DNA of 64,000 nucleotides from Polytrichum commune (GCA_950295325.1 OX485803.1:25976001-26040000); one strand, 5' to 3'; shown: positions 46,541-56,895, counted from the first letter of the stretch. Numbers and translations: made by a program. The notes: generated by a model from the sequence alone, not told the origin.

Positions 46541-47025
46541 TAAGGGTAGCCTTAGTTGGGCATAGTGTGAAGCCTCTAAAGGCCAAGCGCAAAGTCCAAA
46601 CCTTTGGCCATGAACTCCCACGGCCTCTCGGCTTGGATGGCCAAAGTGTGAAGCCTCCAAAGGCCAATCCCAAAGTCCAAACTCAAAGGAGCATGCCACT
46701 TTATTCCTTGCTCAAAATAACCCCTCCAATCTAACGGCCAAGATCTTGTCAATGATTGATTATTTTAATGAAAAAAAAGTTCGGCCTCTCGACGGAAGTT
46801 TGGGTTGAGCATTTTGCTATACCCAATCTTTGCTCGAGAGGCCGAACTCTTGGCGCCATAACTTCCTAAAAGTGTTGCCACCTAGGCTCTTTTGGAGGCC
46901 ACGTCCTTTGGACTTCGGCCTCTAGTGTGAAGGCCGAAAGGACGGACTTTGGGCATTTCAGCATTTTCATTGGTCCAAATGTTGAACCTCTCAAAGTTTG
47001 GCCATATTGTGAACCGGCCCTTATA
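46541..47025. repeat. MITE-like segment with internal repeats
   Basis: AGTGTGAAGCCTC(T/C)AAAGGCCAA occurs twice (46564 and 46648), each followed by an AAAGTCCAAAC block, with inverted counterparts (TTTGGACTTCGGCCTC) near 46910. The right edge reads TGTGAACCGGCCCTTA, like a PIF/Harbinger end; the left edge is uncertain (TAAGGG at about 46540). Confidence 0.4.
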
Positions 47026-47319
47026 TTTGCAATACATGTCTTATTTTTTTTTTGGCACAAATTGAAAATTCAAATTGAAAATACAACCAACCCAGCCGAA
47101 ACAGCGCAGCCTAAGTGGAAATCTAGAAATAATGCTCATTTGAGGCCTATCCTTCCAAGTAGGGACTAAGTTGCTACGGGTCACAATAAGACCTTTGACC
47201 CCCCAAATCAAATCAAATTTGTTAAGAATGTCATGGTAGACCACGTCCGGGGCTTTTTCCAAGTCCCTAAGCATCTGTTTCCATTCAATCCTCCCATACT
47301 CTGATTTGTAATACATGTC
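47026..47319 (-). mobile_element. 5'-truncated retroposed copy with poly(A) and target duplication
   Basis: On the minus strand a 264-bp body (47304 to 47041) ends in a poly(A) run (10-11 A, 47044-47054). It is flanked by near-identical 15-mers: TTTGCAATACATGTC (47026-47040) and TTTGTAATACATGTC (47305-47319). This is target-primed retroposition. The body is open in one frame (HDILNKFDLIWGVKGL and RLRCFGWVG), but the source gene or LINE tail is not recognised. Confidence 0.55.
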
Positions 47320-47439
47320 ATAAAAGCTAATGCAATTATTGTTTTGAAGTCTACCATCAAATGATATGTAAGATCGTATGTTCACTTGTGGTTGGTTCTT
47401 TTTATGTACCAGTTTAAGCCAATACTAAAATAAAATAAA

Positions 47440-47640
47440 TCTTATTCTATAAAATCTAATGACACTACCATACAAGTTAGTAGAGATGTTGTATATTTTT
47501 TAAAATTATTCTATATATTTACATAACTACAACTTATAATTTTGTGAAGAATAATACATAATACAACAAAGTTCAAATCAATACCTTTTTTGTGCACTCA
47601 CATATACTCATACGGATTTAGTATAGTGCACCCCCCCCAA
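47440..47640 (+). repeat. dispersed repeat, copy 2
   Basis: Same ordered blocks as 40307-40500: CACTACCATACAAG, TTTTGTGCACTCA and GTGCACCCCCCCC. Confidence 0.6.
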
Positions 47641-48072
47641 ATGATCACTAATGTGGGCCACATTAAATTTAAGCCCACACCAAATCCCTAGTTTAATATC
47701 AATGTGGACCATATTAATATGCTTTTCTAGAATGTTCTAATTTGTGTAAGGTGTTGGTAAGATATCTTTATGAAGCCTATAAGAACTCGGGGGATGCACT
47801 CTACATTATGTTTGAGAATCACGTGCGTTCATGACCCCTTCTAAAAACCCCAATGTATACCATAAGTTATATGTCTAAGTAGAGATTGTGCCAACTTGAA
47901 GTAGTCATCGCGATTTGCGAACGTTTAACTTTCGTTGTAGGCATCGTAAAAAAAAGCGGGTGGGTTCGTTGGAAAGCTGGGAACCTAAACCCTCAAACCA
48001 TGTATGGAAACACTTCTACATGAATGAGAGAACAAAACAACGGCACATATGTGGTAGCAATTTGGAATAACG

Positions 48073-48118
48073 TAGGGTTTAGGGTTTAGGGTTTAGGGGC
48101 TTAGGGTTTAGGGTTTAT
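48073..48118 (+). repeat. interstitial plant telomere repeat (TTTAGGG)n
   Basis: Five to six TTTAGGG units, one with an extra GC, end exactly where the 82-bp tandem repeat starts. Confidence 0.8.
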
Positions 48119-48410
48119 GAACCACAAAGGTTGAAGCACAAATATGTGAATTGTCGAATGAAAGGGCAAGGGGATGCGTGTGGGTTGTGAAACCATACGA
48201 ACCACTAAGGTTGAAGCTCAAATATGTGAATTGTTGAATGAAGATGGCATTCGGATGCCTAATATGCGTTGTGAAACCATATGGACCACAAAGGTTGAAG
48301 CACAAATATGTACTTTGTTGAATTAATATGACATTCGAATGCGTGTGGGTTGTGAAACTATACGAACCACTAAGGTTGAAGCTCAAATATGTGAATTGTT
48401 GAATGAAAGG
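48118..48410. repeat. 82-bp tandem repeat, 3.6 units
   Basis: Units begin GAACCAC(A/T)AAGGTTGAAG near 48118, 48198, 48280 and 48363. Each contains CAAATATGTGAATTGTTGAA and GGTTGTGAAACCATA. Direct contact with telomere-type repeats suggests a repair or replication-slippage product. Confidence 0.8.
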
Positions 48411-48663
48411 ACAACCCATCAAATATAGAAGCTTCAAAGAGGTTTCCAATGCGGGTGTCGGGGGACTTTTTCAAAAAGTGCAACTACCTTTTTTACTTCA
48501 CCAACTTTCTTTTTATTCCTATTGTGTTGTCTTTATCCTACCAACGAGAATTGGATCCTCTACATCTTGGATTACATCAAATATTGTATATTTCATAAAG
48601 TCCTTTGAGCTCAATATATAAGTAGAGCATTTAGACTCATACATATAACGAGGGTAGAGTATC

Positions 48664-49224
48664 ATGGATAGGATGGGAGAGAAGAGAGACATGTTTGAGG
48701 GTCTAGGATGTGATGAGGAGATAGAAAATTTAGGTGAACCCGATATTCCATTCAATCCATCAACCGAGCGTGAGAGAGATGAGAGATGTGCTAGGGATCG
48801 ATTTCGTGATGAGTATGTCATGACTCCCTTCTCACAATCTACACAAGCTTGGAGGATGAGGGCGGAGGAAGACCTACGACGATATGCGGACAACTTTGAG
48901 ATCGATGCGGTGGAAAATGACAACACACAATGCGTGGGTGGAGATCTAAATGATCTGATTGATTTGTGTGCGGATATTTTGGAGAAGCCCGGGGATGTGG
49001 ATGTGGAGGAGACTTCAATCGACATTGAAGATGTCAAGGTAGCGGGAGAATCTTCAAGGACTTTGCCTTTTCGTAAGAAGAGGAGAGGATTATCGCCTCA
49101 TCGGCTACCATTGAAGGAACGGATGAAAGACCGAACGATTAGCTATGTTGATTTACTTCGACCGAATCCTCTCCCAAAAATGGACCCTCGACGGAAGCCA
49201 CAAGCATCTACGAGGTTGCCATGA
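48664..49224 (+). CDS. unknown acidic protein, last exon or small gene
   Basis: ATG at 48664 opens 186 codons. The product is highly charged: acidic to about residue 140 (DEEIENLGEPD, DVDVEETSIDIEDV), then a basic stretch with KKRRGLSPHRLPLK that could be a nuclear localisation signal, ending KDRTISYVDLLRPNP. No domain is recognised. A possible AATAAA signal lies 97 nt downstream (49321-49326), which supports a real transcript end. It may be the final exon of a longer gene, since the sequence before the ATG is non-coding by eye and includes a pyrimidine-rich stretch that could be an intron. The acidic pattern is reminiscent of tails after hAT dimerisation domains, but this is weak. It lies inside the 12.6-kb hAT-like element between the kinase-like and RING genes, on the same strand. 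Confidence 0.45.
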   Translation: MDRMGEKRDMFEGLGCDEEIENLGEPDIPFNPSTERERDERCARDRFRDEYVMTPFSQSTQAWRMRAEEDLRRYADNFEIDAVENDNTQCVGGDLNDLIDLCADILEKPGDVDVEETSIDIEDVKVAGESSRTLPFRKKRRGLSPHRLPLKERMKDRTISYVDLLRPNPLPKMDPRRKPQASTRLP

Positions 49225-49689
49225 CGGAAGTCAAATTGACGGAATGAAGTGGAATATTAAATCGTGCATGGTTTGTTCATGTATGTGATTTATAAAGGGC
49301 ATTTGTACCGTCGTCGCAATAATAAAGTCATTACTTGTACATCGTTGTCTCCATAGGGGTGATAATTTGTTGGTCATCATACTACATTGGTTACTTTGTT
49401 GCTTGAGGGATCCTTCATTAGTTTTGTGTGGATAAGTACACCGGTAATGATATTTAGTGTCACATATATTATTTGCAAAGGGCCTAAGTTAGATGGGGTG
49501 CGGATGGGGGGACGCGGGAATGTGCAGTAGAAATATTATTGCATATTCATGTAGAGGACTTCATTACCTATCCATGGATACCAAGAAATCATTTTTTGGA
49601 CTTCATATGAATTTTTGAGAGCCAAAAAACCGAGACTATGTCCAAACTTCCAAAAAAAGTTAAAAAGTGCAGATTCAAAGGAACTCGGG

Positions 49690-50540
49690 AGCGGACGCAG
49701 GGGAACTCTAAAGCGGACGTAGGGGAACATGGGGCGGACTTATAGGAACGTTGGAGCGGACGTAAGGGAACATGGAGCGGACGGGGGGGAGCGGAAGGGG
49801 CGGGGGGCGGGTTGGAGCGGACGGGGGGAACGCGGGAGCGGACTGAGGGGAGCGGACGTAGGGAACGAGGGGGCGGACGTAGGGAACGAGGGAGCGGACT
49901 GAGGGGAGCGGACGTAGGGAACGAGGGGGCGGACGTTTGGGAACGGGTGCGGACGGAGGCGGGAACGGATGCGGACTGGGGGGAACGGGCGCGGACGGGA
50001 GGGAACGGGTGCGGACTGGGGGGAACGCGGGGAGCGGACGTAGGGGACGTTTGGGAACGGATGCGGACTGGGGGGAACGCGGGGGGCGGACGTAGGGGAA
50101 CGGGTGCGGACTGGGGGGGAACGGGCGCGGACGGGAGGGAACGGGTGCGGACTGGGGGGAACGCGGGGGGCGGACGTAGGGGAACGGGTGCGGACTGGCG
50201 GGAACGGGCGCGGACGGGAGGGAACAGGTGCGGACTGGGGGGAACGCGGGCGCGGACGTAGGGGAACGGGCGCGGACTGGTAGGGAACGGGTGCGGACTG
50301 GAGGGGAACGCGGGGGGCGGACGTAGGGGAACGAGTGCGGACGGGGGCGGGAACGGGCGCGGACTGGGAGGGGAACGGGCGCGGACTGGGAGGGGAACGG
50401 GCGCGGACTGGGAGGGGAACGGGCGCGGACTGGGAGGGGAACGGGCGCGGACTGGAAGGGGAACGGGCGCGGACTGGGAGGGAACGGGCGCGGACGGGAG
50501 GGAACGGGTGCGAACAGGGTGGGAACGGGGAGCGGATGGA
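49690..50540 (+). repeat. GC-rich GGGAACGGGCGCGGACTGGGA array upstream of the RING gene
   Basis: About 850 bp of units of 20-25 bp with a GCGGAC core: the left half uses GAGCGGACGTAGGGAACG, the right half GGGAACGGGCGCGGACTGGG. The array ends abruptly at a TATA box. Long ORFs on either strand are low-complexity artefacts. Confidence 0.9.
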
Positions 50541-50544
50541 GGGG

Positions 50545-50552
50545 TATATAAG
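50545..50552 (+). promoter_or_regulatory. TATA box of the coiled-coil/RING gene
   Basis: TATATAAG directly abuts the GC-rich array. A pyrimidine-rich start region (ACCCCACTCCACTCC) follows about 25 bp downstream, the expected spacing for transcription initiation. The ATG is at 51020; a 5' intron between is likely because A/T-rich sequence intervenes. Confidence 0.6.
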
Positions 50553-51019
50553 TGGAGGGGACCACTTACATACCCCACTCCACTCCTTGTGGGCGCCCGG
50601 ACGACCCTCCTCTACTACAGAGTGCGGGGTTTAGCAGGGTGCTCGGAGGAGTTAAGGATCCCTTTTTTGGGATCCTTTTATACTTTTTTTACTGACCTGT
50701 TCGTGGGTGTGATCCACGTGGACCCGTTCCCTTGTGACGTGGCATATTGCCTTTTTGGCATATTCCTTGTGACGCGCCCAGTCAACTGGCCTCTGCGTGA
50801 GCGCTGGTAGCGGGGTGCTCGAAGGGTGTGCTGAATTTTTGTACTTTAATTTTTAACGACATTTTTGAACTAATTCCACAGCAACACTATTTTAAAGTGT
50901 ATGCTTGGATGTTTTGTAGCACTATTATGAAGTGCAATTAGTAATTTAAAAATTAGAGTTCTAGATTAGAATTAGAAACTACAATTTGGGTGGATCCGGC
51001 AAGTGAAGGATTTCCAGAC

Positions 51020-53878
51020 ATGGCAAGTGGAGGATCTGGAGACATGGCAAGTGGGGGATCAGGTTGTCACAGATCACATGTACGCAAGGCCGCTGGGTTG
51101 GAGTGGGATGTTTATGATGACAACACCCAAAAAGCCAGGGCAGGTTGGGAGAATGTACCACAACCGTGGTCAGTGAAGACTGCAATGCAGTACGTGGGCT
51201 TCCCTCACTTTGATCGGTTGTGGCCAAGACCTTGTCACGAGCGACACTGCAAGGCCATCAGTGCGAATTATATGCAGCTTGATGACGTGGAGGCAAAATG
51301 GAGATTCCTAACGATACTTAGAAGTATCTCCAATTTGGATAGATGGCCCAAGAGTGCAATTCCAAAGTCGGTGGCGTGTATGATGTATGCGGAGCACGTG
51401 TTGCGAGTTAGGGTGGATTGGTCAAGTTTGGCTATCCTGCATAGTCAAAAATTTGGGGGTATTGGAATTGTATTCACTAAATGCACAGTTCCAGATATTC
51501 CATACACTCCCGTTCCGGAGTGGTTCAGGAGGAATCCTCAACTAGTGGACGAGCCTGGGGCCCCAATTCCAGAGGGTCGGGAACCAAAAAAGCCACGTAA
51601 TCGTAAACGACTAGCCAATGACGTGGAGATGGCCATCGAGGAGGCATTTGAGCATATGGATGAGGGCATGGAGGCAAATGTCGAGGTCAACAACCTGATC
51701 AACGACGTGGTTAACGAGGTCCTAGACGAGGTAAACCTTGGTGAACATGGAGCGGACCCGACGGAGAGCAGAATGGAGGAATTGCGTAAGCAACATGCGT
51801 TGGAAATTCGTGAGTATAAAACGATGATTTTCGAGTTGGAAAATCGAGTTGCAACACTTACGATGGGGGAGGCTAGCAGTTCAAGTAGTACACCAATTAA
51901 CCTTCAGTCTTTGGAAGCAGAGAAGGACGCAGCTTTACAGGAGGCCAAGATTGCAAAGTCACAAGCTCTGGAGGTATGTATGAGGAATGAAGTAATGCGA
52001 GGAAAGATGGAGGCTTTGCAAAAGGAGGTGGAGGACATGCAACAACAACTTCAAGTGGTCAATGAAGTGGTTGTTGATCACGAAGCCAAGATTGGCGGAC
52101 TGGAGGAGCAGAATGCAAGGTTGAAGAAATTTCTGTTGGATGCGATTGTGGAGCGCAAAAATATGAGGACAAGCACATTGCTTGCTATGGCCAAGGCTCA
52201 TCAATTTGAAGCTGAGTTTGAGAGCATCCAGAAAGAATGGAACCGCAATCAGAGAATGCGGAATATGATGCTCATGTCATGGCCAGAAGATGAGCAGATG
52301 TACCCTAGTAGGTGGGATAAGGATAATGAGTGGACATTGCCAAGCGGGAGCATCGATTGGCGTCAAGTGACCGACCCAGATCACCATTGGGATGTGACCC
52401 AAGTGCATGAATATCCATTCCGCATGAGGGGTGATGTCGCGCACCTCTCCATGAGGAGTGCCCGAAACACCATGGGCACAAGGGGGACCCCGGAGTGACA
52501 CCCGGGACTTGTGGCGCCATTGGTGAGAGGGCCCAAGTGATCCTAGTGTGGGTGAGGGCCCCGGGCGTTGGGAACGCCTCCCACCCACGGAGACTAGGAG
52601 GCATGAGGGTAAGGCCATGAGCTTTGCGTAGCTCATGGCGTGGTGATTCTAGAATGCTCAAGATCACCTCAATCGGAGGTGTGAGCTAGGAGTTATGGCC
52701 ATTTGAGTGGGGCGCTGTCCCGGGACAGCGCCCTGGTACAGCAGTGCCTGGGAGGGATTCCCGGGACTGCCAAGGTTCAAACAGGCATAACTTCCTCAAG
52801 ACTTGCTCGAATGGAGCAAGTGAGGAGTCCATCGGCATCTACGTGAAGCGTAGATGAGGATGGCGTGGTTGGTTGTTATGATCAGACATCATACCAGGAA
52901 GTTATGATGGTCTGAAGCTGCTGGGGCGTTCTAGGCCCAGCAGCTAAAGGAAAATGTCCACTTGGCCCCAACTCTTGGTAGAGAGACAAGAGGTTGGTTG
53001 ACGGTGGGGTAGGGGCCCCGCGTGAAGTCCTAGAGGCTTATATGGGTGAGGTGGTGTGGCCTCACCCACCCGAGGCCGAACGGCAAGGCCTCCATGGGCT
53101 TTGGCCTATTGTGAGGCCATAGTTGCCTAGTATGGTTCGGGTTGTTGTAGTGTTGCTCCGGCAACGCGATGATCAACATAGGAGTGGACTTCCATGGATG
53201 GAAGTCCACATTGGGGAAATGGGTTACCGATTAAGGGGTGAGTTCCGAAAGCAAAGTAGGAGGGTTGGTTCCCTCCTATGAACTATTGGTCCGGGGTTAG
53301 AGGAGCTAACCATTAGCATGGCGGTATGCGAAGGGTTAGCCACTCGTAACCTTTGCTAGAATTGAAAATTGGCAAGATGGTCAAGGGGGGGCCTAGCAAG
53401 GGTTGCGACAGGTGAGTTGTTATGGCCAAATCCACATACAATGGTCTTCGACGGAACCGCATGTGCGATTTGCCAATGTCCATTTGGCCCAGAGGGATGC
53501 TATCAAGTTGGATCATGTGGGGCCCAATTCCATCCACAATGTCTAATAGGGAATATGATCAAGAAACGCCAATGTCCTCATTGCAGATCACCCTTCCACC
53601 CTCGTTTGTACCTCCAATTTGGCCTTCGGGATTACATGCCTAACGACTGGGTATTAAAGCCATGGGACTTTCCCTTCGATCTTCAAGAGTTTGATGGGAA
53701 GAATGTTGAGTGGAGTTGGTTATACAATTGTGCCAAGGTTGAGCTATGGCACGAGAGTAGAGATGGCGACTGGACACGGAATGCACGTCAAATTTTGTAT
53801 GTTGCACCGGAGAGTCCTCATTTACAATGCCTACATGTAAGGGCACAATGCCTCCGCAATGTTCAAACAAGACCCTAA
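51020..53878 (+). pseudogene. coiled-coil RING-finger gene split by a solo LTR
   Basis: The first in-frame ATG is at 51020 (MASGGSGDMASGG). The N-terminal 170 residues form an unrecognised domain (AGLEWDVYDDN, WRFLTILRSISNLDRWP). A Pro/Lys-rich linker follows (EGREPKKPRNRKR), then a long coiled coil from about 240 to 430 (heptad-like Leu/Glu/Lys runs). At 52435 the frame enters a solo LTR and stops at 52496-52498. After the LTR the same frame resumes at 53411 with LLWP, then a RING: CAIC, GSCGAQFHPQCL, CPHC, then a conserved tail (WVLKPWDFPFDL), stop at 53876-53878. If the 976-bp LTR and one 5-bp duplicate are ignored, the two parts join in phase, about 630 residues. RING proteins usually are E3 ubiquitin ligases. 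A downstream product could start at the Met in HTMVFDG. Confidence 0.78.
52430..53415 (+). mobile_element. solo LTR of the 14.4-kb chromovirus family, TSD GGTGA
   Basis: A 976-bp LTR (52435-53410), with the same TGTCGCGC and TTGCGACA ends, is clearly homologous along its length to the LTRs at 14409 and 20482, differing at scattered positions. GGTGA flanks both sides (52430-52434 and 53411-53415), so it is an LTR-LTR recombination product of one insertion event. It lies within the RING gene. Confidence 0.93.
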
Positions 53879-54080
53879 TATGCGGGGGTACCATCCTACA
53901 TGTGGAAACATCACAAGCACCCCCTACAGGAGGTCTATAACCAAGGTGGGCCAACATTCTATTTCCTCGGTAAGATATGACGAACGGGCAAAACCTACAT
54001 TTAACCTGCCTTTGTGATTTACCGGGAACCATCCCCTTATCCTCGTACCAATGATCCCATGCATCATTTCGGCGTGGCAT
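53640..54080 (-). pseudogene. BED zinc-finger ORF, N-terminus of a hAT-type transposase
   Basis: ATG at 54078-54080 (minus strand) begins MPRRNDAWDHWYEDKG. A BED-like finger follows: VKCRFC, twelve residues, MLAHLGY, then CDVSTCRMVPPHIRVLF, matching the usual hAT pattern of CxxC, LxxHL and VxxCxxVPxxV. A splice-acceptor-like TTTGTATTTGCAG lies 14 nt upstream of the ATG. BED fingers bind the transposon ends. The supported part is about residues 1-75; farther on (below about 53850) the frame overlaps the 3' end of the convergent RING gene and may be meaningless. The catalytic RNase-H-like core and hATC domain are missing, so this is a remnant or a first exon whose partner exons were lost. Confidence 0.6.
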
Positions 54081-54284
54081 GACTTCAACAAAACCTGCAA
54101 ATACAAACAAGTTAGAGCAAGTAACTTTGATCGCATACTAGGTCCTGTTCAAGAGTGCCACAAGGGCAACCCTAATTCACAGTCACTAGATTGGACAAAG
54201 TATCCTCTGCATTCGGGTCTCACGCATTCAATCCTCACTCCTCAAAGGAGAATCAAAAGACTTGAGACACACTATGTCAGTGGA

Positions 54285-54555
54285 GGCGGACGGGGGAGGG
54301 GGGACGGGGGAGGGGGGACGGGGGAGGGGGGGGGGGGCGGACGGGGGAGGGCGGACGGGGGAGGGGGGGGGGGGGCGGATGGGGGAGCGGACGGACGGGG
54401 GGGCGGACGGGAGAGGGGGGAGCGGACGGGGTTGGGAACGGGAGCGGACGGGGGGGAACGGTGGCGAACGGGGATTGTGAACGGGAGCGGACGGGGGGGA
54501 ACGGGGGCGAACGGGGGTTGGGAACGGAGGCGGACGGGGGGGCGGACGGGCTCTA
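54285..54555 (+). repeat. right subterminal GGCGGACGGGGGAGGGG array
   Basis: About 270 bp of G-rich units with the same GCGGACGGGGG core as the arrays at 42448-43495 and 49690-50540, located 230 bp from the right end of the hAT element. Confidence 0.88.
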
Positions 54556-54864
54556 GTAAATTTTTCCCCACTTTACCTTTACTTTGCTGACATGTCATCA
54601 CACGTGGACATTGTAAATCCTACGTGTCAGAAATGGGTTAATGTAATTACACAAAAAAATCGGTAAAATTCAAGTCCGTCAGGATAAAGACAGCATCCGG
54701 CATAATGTCGTGATGGATACGTGTCGTGACGGCACGACATTATGTCAGGATTACCCTTCGTCACGACACAATAGACAACCCTGTTGGTGACACTACATGA
54801 ACGGTTTACGATTAATGTTGAGCAAGACAAATAGAATTGGTGACACTAAATACAATATTTAGTG

Positions 54865-56540
54865 CAGCTTTTGATACGGTGGCTTTTACAAAATCCCACC
54901 ATTGAAGGAATTACTAAAGGAAAAAAAAATTAAAAAAATACACCGATGTTAATGTGATGTTATTGAAACTAATACATATTTTGGGATTGTAGAATTCGGA
55001 TAAGTCTTGGAACTTTACCATTGGGATCATCAATAGTCTCAAGGCCAAACCTAACCAAAAGGACTTTGGAGGCCGCTTGACTGGCATAATGGTTTTTTTG
55101 GGAGAAAATGCCCGTCTTACCTCAACAAATTTGCTTGTATTTGGCGTCTTCTCAGAAGGATCATTCTTTGGACTATTTGAATTGAAAGAGATGACTTAAC
55201 CTTTAACAACACAAAATGGGATGAGAAGAAAGTGAAATAATCCATTTGATGAGGATTTTTGGAGTACTGTAGGTTGATAGCCAGTTTGACATAACTGTGT
55301 CGTATAATTATTTACAGTGTCAAAAGTTGGTCCAACACTTCAATTTAATAATTAAAAGAATTATGACACTAACTTTCCTATGGCTTTCTCACAATTTCGG
55401 CTACTTCACATATACCCAACTAATAAGTATAAGGTATTGACATTACACATCGTATTATCAATATGTTTTGGTATAGAAGTCCTTCCCATGAGGTGTTCAC
55501 AATCCATGTGGATATGTAAACTTGAGAGATGAGCACCGGTACTCCTCTTGTATGTATTTGTCCATATCTTTTGTATAAAAACTTCAAATTACACTTTTGT
55601 GTGTTGGCGGTGGTACTATGTTTCAATGTCTAAGTTCTCTTAGTTTGACACAACTCAAAAAAAGGCTTTCTTCTTAGCACAATCAAAGCTCCAAAAATGT
55701 GTTCATAACACGTTTTCTCTTCAAACCTCCTCACTTCTTGAAAATGCTTGTTGAAATTTGTTTATATCTTTTGCACAAAATTTTCAGATCACAAAGTTAT
55801 TCTTGAATGTAGTACTTTGTATCATGTACCAACTTTCTCTAGTTGGATACAATTCCGAATAAGTGCATCTTTCTATGCTAAATTGAGGTCCAAAAATTTA
55901 TGAAGGACATAGACCAAGTTCTTAGTACTTAGTCTTGCAATTTCATGATAACCCATATTCTAGGTGATGACTAAGGACAACTTGGAATATAATGCAAACC
56001 CCCTCCTCTATGCAATACCTTACGATGGATTATCAACACTACATAAGCTTGTGTAGAGTGAAAATTTATCATGTTCCAGGGAAAAACGTAAGGTGAAATA
56101 AAGTAATTCTTACAAATTGTGTCTATTATTTTCAAAACACTCCAACAATTGTTTGTAGATTTATTTTGTGTTGGACCGGCTATCAACCTATGGTATGTAA
56201 GAATAGCATGGACTAAGCCCATCAAGGTGAGAGAGGTGGTTTTTTGTTGTGAAGAAATCTAAACCCATTTTGACACTTTGTGGGGGGGCTAACAACTTTG
56301 TTCTACATACGTTCTAGCTCAAAATTTTATTGGAACGTCAAAACTTCTATTGTTAATTTAGTTAGACATGCTTAGGTATTGTTTCATCCTTTGGGGATTG
56401 TGTGGTTCCACTAGGTGCACCCAAGAGAGTTGCCATTATCTCTTTTTTGGGTCCTTGGTGGCCTTGTTTGTTTTCAACAGTTCATTTGATTGGTGTCAAG
56501 TCCCCCCTCCCCTCAAATGAACAGGGGGATTAGACCACTA
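54865..56540. other. intergenic, nothing recognised
   Basis: A/T-rich; no gene or repeat that I can support. Confidence 0.35.
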
Positions 56541-56895
56541 CACTAAATAGGTAGATTAGTGTTGGAAATACTAATAGTCGACGAAAACTCTAAATGTAAA
56601 TTGTCACTATAGTGTTAGAACACTAAATGTCAACTCTAACACTATTTGTACCAAGTAGTAACTTTAAATATTTACATGAGCGCATTTAGTGTTAGATGAT
56701 ATTTTGTAAATCTTGGAATGAAGAATTGAAGGAAGAAGAATATGAGAACCTCGTAAAAGGTATAATTTGTTCAAACCCTATTCAAACACTAATTGTAATA
56801 TCAATTGAAAATTAGTGTTTTAGGTAACTATTGCATCTAACACTAATCTTCATCTAACACTAATCTTCATCTAACACTAATCTACCTATTTAGTG
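56541..56895. mobile_element. CACTAAAT-family MITE
   Basis: Inverted ends CACTAAATAGGTAGATTAGT and ACTAATCTACCTATTTAGTG are identical for 20 bases, with subterminal AACACTAATCTTCATCT direct repeats at the right. It is non-coding, about 355 bp. Preceding CTA and following TAG may extend the inverted repeat. No clear target duplication. Confidence 0.65.

Larger units (their letters stand above)
42172..54791. mobile_element. 12.6-kb cargo-carrying hAT-like transposon, TSD TTGGTGAC
   Basis: The element spans 42180-54783. Left end CAGGGTTGTCTAT and the right end read inward are identical for 13 bases. Both flanks carry TTGGTGAC (42172-42179 and 54784-54791). An 8-bp duplication and CAGGG ends fit the hAT superfamily. 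Next to both ends lie repeated GTCGTGACGG/CCGTCACGAC motifs that form hairpins, then large CGGACGGG arrays. Inside are a kinase-like gene (43774-45689), an unknown acidic ORF (48664-49224), a coiled-coil/RING gene (51020-53878) broken by a solo LTR, and a minus-strand BED-finger ORF near the right end (54080 leftward). No hAT catalytic core or dimerisation domain was recognised. Later insertions and tandem repeats fill 45.8-48.6 kb. It could alternatively be a deleted autonomous element that captured genes. Confidence 0.8.
41858..54864. mobile_element. CACTAAAT-ended MITE split by the large hAT element
   Basis: Left end CACTAAATATTGTATTTAGT at 41858 and the inverted end ATACAATATTTAGTG at 54864 match the ends of the 218-bp MITE at 59331-59548. 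Without the 12.6-kb insertion the host MITE would be about 400 bp. No clear target duplication was found, so the superfamily is open. Confidence 0.55.

Noticed and set aside
49589-50634. ORFs of 149-329 codons through the second GC-rich array
   Set aside because: Same reason: stop-free tandem repeats, open in both strands.
42172-54791. Mutator-like classification of the 12.6-kb element
   Set aside because: The target duplication is 8 bp, not 9, and ends are CAGGG with short inverted repeats plus a BED finger, all favouring hAT.
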